DNA of 64,000 nt from JAICXG01 sp036494545 (lineage in GTDB: Bacteria > Verrucomicrobiota > Verrucomicrobiia > Chthoniobacterales > UBA10450), in NCBI GenBank assembly GCA_036494545.1, contig DASXOB010000002.1:62001-126000 (forward strand), written 5' to 3'. The stretch's first letter is position 1, and the number at the start of each line of letters is the position of its first letter. The notes below the pieces were generated by a model. It had not been told where the DNA came from, did no database searches, and saw nothing but the letters and a program-made list of their open reading frames with translations. Below, one piece after another: positions 60,853 to 64,000 of the stretch. The position numbers and the translations under genes were made by a program.

Positions 60853-63800
60853 ATGGTCAATTGGATTTTAAAGAAAATACTCGGCTCGAAGAATCAGCGT
60901 GAGATCCGGCGGCTGCAGCCGATCGCGCGTTCGATTAATGCGTTCGACGAGCAATTTAAGGCGCTCTCCGACGAGGAACTGCGCGCCAAGACTGCCGCCT
61001 GGAAACAAGAGCTGGCCGCGGTTGAGGACCCTGAGATGCTGGCCCGGCGGCTGGAGGAAATTCTACCCGAAGCTTTTGCCGTGGTGAAAAACGCCGCACG
61101 GCGGCTGACCGAGCGTCAGCAGGCGTTCGAGGTCTGCGACCAGCCGATGACCTGGAACATGGTGCACTTCGATGTGCAGCTCATCGGCGGCCTCGTCTTG
61201 CATCGTGGCCGGATCGCGGAAATGGCAACGGGCGAGGGCAAGACATTGGTCGCAACGTTGCCGCTTTATCTAAACGCGCTCGCCGGCCGCGGCGCGCATC
61301 TGGTGACGGTGAACGATTACCTCGCTCGACGCGATGCCGAATGGATGGGCCAACTTTACCAGTTCCTTGGCCTAACAACGGGCTGCATTCAGCACGATCA
61401 GCCGCCCGACCTCCGACGCGAACAATATGCCTGCGACATCACCTACGGCACGAACTCGGAATTCGGTTTCGATTATTTGCGCGACAACGGCATGGCTACA
61501 ACGCGTGACCAGCAGGTACAACGCGGGTATCACTACGCAATCGTTGACGAGGTCGACTCCATCCTGATCGACGAAGCGCGCACCCCGCTCATTATCAGCG
61601 GCCCGGCGACGGTTTCGACGCATCAATACGATCGTCTCAAGCCGCTTGTGGATCAGTTGGTGAAAAAGCAGAATATGCTCTGCAACCGCCTCGCCAGCGA
61701 AGCGAAGGAAGCTTTTGAAAGCGGCGATAGCGAAGCCGGTGGCATCCTGATGTTCAAAGTGAAACTCGGCCAGCCGCGCAACAAGCAGCTACTCCGCATG
61801 ATGGAAGACCCGGAAAAGCGCAAGGCGATCGACAAGGCGGAACTCTCTTTTTACCAGGACACGCGCAAGGAAGAACTCTTTGCCTTGAAGGAAGAGCTCT
61901 TCTTCACCATGGACGAAAAGTCGCATGAAGCTGATCTCTCGGAAAAAGGGCGCGAGTTCTTGAATCCTGACGATCCTGATTCCTTCGTGCTGCCGGATTT
62001 GATCAGCGAATTCACCGAGATCGATCTCAATCACGACTTAAGCGCCGAGGAAAAGGACAAGCAAAAAGCCGATCGCCAGGAGTATTGCGACAAGCAGGCC
62101 GAGCAGATTCACAACATCTCGCAGCTCCTTCGTGCTTATTGCCTGTTCGAGAAAGACGTGGCCTACGTCGTCGAGGAGAACAAGGTCGTCATCGTTGACG
62201 AATTCACCGGACGCAAAATGCCTGGCCGGCGATGGAGCGATGGTTTGCACCAGGCGGTGGAAGCGAAGGAAGGCGTGCAGATCGATCGGGAGACACAAAC
62301 CCTCGCGACGATCACGATTCAGAATTATTTCCGCCTTTATCACAAGCTCGCCGGCATGACCGGCACCGCCGAGACCGAGGCGAACGAATTTCACGACATC
62401 TACAAACTCGACGTCGCAGTCATCCCGACGAACCGCCCGGTGGCGCGACTCGATGCCAATGACCGGATCTACAAGACGCGCCGCGAAAAATACAACGCGG
62501 TCATCAACGAGATTAGAGAAAGGCACGCCAAACAGCAGCCGATCCTCGTCGGCACGGTAAGTGTGGAAGCCTCGGAGTTACTCAGCCGCATGCTGAAGCG
62601 CGAAAAAATCCCGCACAACGTGTTGAACGCAAAATATCATCGCCAGGAAGCGGAAATCGTTAGTCGCGCCGGCCAGGCAGGGACGGTGACCATTTCGACA
62701 AATATGGCTGGCCGCGGCACCGACATTAAGCTCGGGTCGGGCGTCGCTGAGAGGGGCGGCCTTTACGTCATCGGCACCGAGCGCCACGAATCGCGCCGCA
62801 TCGATCGCCAGCTTCGCGGACGTTGCGCGCGCCAGGGCGATCCAGGTGCCACCCGTTTCTATGTTAGCTTCGAGGACGACCTCATGCGCAACTTCGGCGC
62901 GGCCGATCGCATGACGAAAATCATGGAACGATTCGGTCTCGAGGACGGTCAGGAGCTCGAGCATCGCTGGCTCAATAAATCAGTCGAGACCGCACAGAAG
63001 CGCGTCGAACAACGCAACTATCTCGCACGCAAACGCACGCTCGATTTCGACGACGTGATGAACAATCAGCGCGAAGTCGTTTATACCTATCGCAACGAAG
63101 TCATCGACACCGAAGACCCGCACAAACTTGTCTACGAAGTCATCGACGAAGCCGTCCCCGCGAAAGTGAAAGAGTACCTTGGCAGCGGGGCGCCGAGCGA
63201 CGAGGTAAATTATTCCGGCCTCATTCATTGGATCAATACCACCTTTCCTCTCGGCCTAACGAAAGAGAAAGCGCAATTTGAAACTCGTGCACCGGAGGAG
63301 AATGCCGACTTCCTTATAGGCAAGATAAAGGAAGCCTACGAGCGCAAGTCCAGCCATGAGGAACCGGCTGCGGTCAAAAGTCTGGAACGTTACATCATCC
63401 TGAACGCGATCGATCGCTTATGGCAGGAGCACCTTTACGCGATGGATGCCTTGCGCGAAGGCGTTTATTTGCGCGGGTATGCGCAAAAGGATCCGCTCAT
63501 CGAATACAAGGCGGAAGCCTACGAGATGTTTGTCGAATTGATGGCGAGCATCAAAAACGAAGTTTTGCACAATCTCTTTCGCAGCACCTCGAACCTACAG
63601 GCTTTCGAAACCTTTCTTTCCACGCTCCCACAATTCCTCATGCGCGAGCAGGGACCGACCGCGCCGACTGCCAACGGGCCGGTTCCGGGTCGCCGTCCTG
63701 AGCGCATTCGTGCACAGATCGACGGAAATGGAGAAGCCGAGGGCGATGGAGCGGAGGTAAAACTGGAGTTGGCTCCAGTGCGGCGTGAAATGGCAAAGGT

Positions 63801-63870
63801 CGGCCGGAACGAGCCGTGCCCTTGCGGCAGCGGAAAGAAACATAAAAACTGCTGCGGGCGTGTAGCCTAA
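60853..63870 (+). CDS. secA: Preprotein translocase ATPase SecA
   Basis: 1005 residues from ATG 60853 (MVNWILKKILGSKNQREI); the frame is open to 60805. Walker A-type ATGEGKTLVA, DEAD-type VDEVDSILIDEARTP, GTVSVEASELLS, NMAGRGTDIKLG, then the helical wing and scaffold. The C-terminal zinc-binding tail EPCPCGSGKKHKNCCG is intact (C-x-C-x8-C-C). It is about 100 residues longer than E. coli SecA, mainly through an insertion between residues 280 and 420 (rich in Lys/Glu) and a longer linker. It drives proteins through SecYEG; secE is at 20991. The TAA stop is inside GCCTAACGA. Confidence 0.98.
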   Translation: MVNWILKKILGSKNQREIRRLQPIARSINAFDEQFKALSDEELRAKTAAWKQELAAVEDPEMLARRLEEILPEAFAVVKNAARRLTERQQAFEVCDQPMTWNMVHFDVQLIGGLVLHRGRIAEMATGEGKTLVATLPLYLNALAGRGAHLVTVNDYLARRDAEWMGQLYQFLGLTTGCIQHDQPPDLRREQYACDITYGTNSEFGFDYLRDNGMATTRDQQVQRGYHYAIVDEVDSILIDEARTPLIISGPATVSTHQYDRLKPLVDQLVKKQNMLCNRLASEAKEAFESGDSEAGGILMFKVKLGQPRNKQLLRMMEDPEKRKAIDKAELSFYQDTRKEELFALKEELFFTMDEKSHEADLSEKGREFLNPDDPDSFVLPDLISEFTEIDLNHDLSAEEKDKQKADRQEYCDKQAEQIHNISQLLRAYCLFEKDVAYVVEENKVVIVDEFTGRKMPGRRWSDGLHQAVEAKEGVQIDRETQTLATITIQNYFRLYHKLAGMTGTAETEANEFHDIYKLDVAVIPTNRPVARLDANDRIYKTRREKYNAVINEIRERHAKQQPILVGTVSVEASELLSRMLKREKIPHNVLNAKYHRQEAEIVSRAGQAGTVTISTNMAGRGTDIKLGSGVAERGGLYVIGTERHESRRIDRQLRGRCARQGDPGATRFYVSFEDDLMRNFGAADRMTKIMERFGLEDGQELEHRWLNKSVETAQKRVEQRNYLARKRTLDFDDVMNNQREVVYTYRNEVIDTEDPHKLVYEVIDEAVPAKVKEYLGSGAPSDEVNYSGLIHWINTTFPLGLTKEKAQFETRAPEENADFLIGKIKEAYERKSSHEEPAAVKSLERYIILNAIDRLWQEHLYAMDALREGVYLRGYAQKDPLIEYKAEAYEMFVELMASIKNEVLHNLFRSTSNLQAFETFLSTLPQFLMREQGPTAPTANGPVPGRRPERIRAQIDGNGEAEGDGAEVKLELAPVRREMAKVGRNEPCPCGSGKKHKNCCGRVA

Positions 63871-63903
63871 CGAATTTCGTTTTTTGAGTTTCCGTAAAAG
63901 AAA

Positions 63904-63937
63904 AACGCGCGGTCGAAACCCAGTTCGATCGCGCGTT
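63904..63937 (-). terminator. Terminator hairpin, best oriented for the minus strand
   Basis: AACGCGCGGTCGAA (63904-63917) and TTCGATCGCGCGTT (63924-63937) pair over 14 bp with one mismatch (a wobble in RNA), with a 6-nt loop. On the minus strand it is followed by TTTTTCTTTT, a good U-tract; on the plus strand only GTTCTA follows. So it ends the gene entering from the right, and may also help end secA. Confidence 0.75.
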
Positions 63938-63960
63938 CTAGCGGTAAGCAGGATTAACTG

Positions 63961-64000
63961 CTAGCCAAGCCCCATCGAGTTAAGCAATTGATGATCGATG
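63961..64000 (-). CDS. Possible 3' end of a gene entering from the right edge
   Basis: On the minus strand the last codons of a frame reading ...IDHQLLNSMGLG end in TAG at 63961-63963, 23 bp before a minus-strand terminator. Only about 12 codons are in the window, so no product can be named. The terminator in the right orientation is the main support. Confidence 0.35.
   Translation of the reverse strand, partial: IDHQLLNSMGLG

Overview
The window is a chromosomal segment of a high-GC bacterium, most likely a soil member of the Verrucomicrobiota. That placement is an inference from gene style: a pseudopilin of the type expanded in this phylum and in planctomycetes, a two-domain NDK-like protein, a small CxxC protein beside a TonB receptor, a sigma factor paired with an anti-sigma/VWA protein, and GH57 plus GH13 branching enzymes. 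No rRNA gene, CRISPR array, transposase or complete mobile element is visible. Coding density is high and most loci are housekeeping.

Layout. 0.1-3.7 kb: DoxX-like membrane protein, tRNA-Gly, a frameshifted VOC protein, a Tat-type 5'-nucleotidase-like metallophosphatase and a methyltransferase. 3.8-6.9 kb: DNA glycosylase, mnmA, cutA and a molybdopterin sulfite-oxidase-like enzyme, all on +. 7-10.4 kb: exonuclease, FlgD-Ig-like secreted protein and GH57 branching enzyme on -. 10.5-11.7 kb: a two-repeat secreted protein broken by a frameshift. 12-18 kb: aminotransferase, double NDK, prmA, SprT-like protease, cysteine desulfurase and cysE on -. 18-22.8 kb: TPR protein, then tRNA-Thr-tuf-tRNA-Trp-secE-nusG-rplK, followed by an unrelated membrane protein where rplA would be expected. 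22.8-29.4 kb: DUF885 peptidase, astacin/beta-helix protein, transaldolase, trmL and a peptidoglycan-binding protein. 29.4-37.1 kb: a probable copper-acquisition locus (OprC-like TonB receptor, CxxC protein, NitT/TauT-type ABC importer, divergent LysR gene with a perfect palindrome between), with the receptor module flanked by decayed direct repeats. 37-49.7 kb: CHASE2 protein, TMEM175-like channel, permeases, a sigma/anti-sigma-VWA pair and small proteins of unknown role. 49.8-64 kb: glgB, pseudopilin, xseA, ruvB, RsbW-like kinase, AraC regulator, ABC-2 permease, purH, ridA, secA and the tail of one more gene.

The most striking signal is not a gene. The non-palindromic 9-mer GCCTAACGA occurs 24 times on each strand by hand count (about 0.5 expected in total), inside genes, between genes and repeatedly at stop codons. 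Its density and strand balance resemble the DNA uptake sequences of Neisseriaceae and Pasteurellaceae. It is absent from an 8.5 kb stretch covering the copper locus and from the tuf-rplK cluster.
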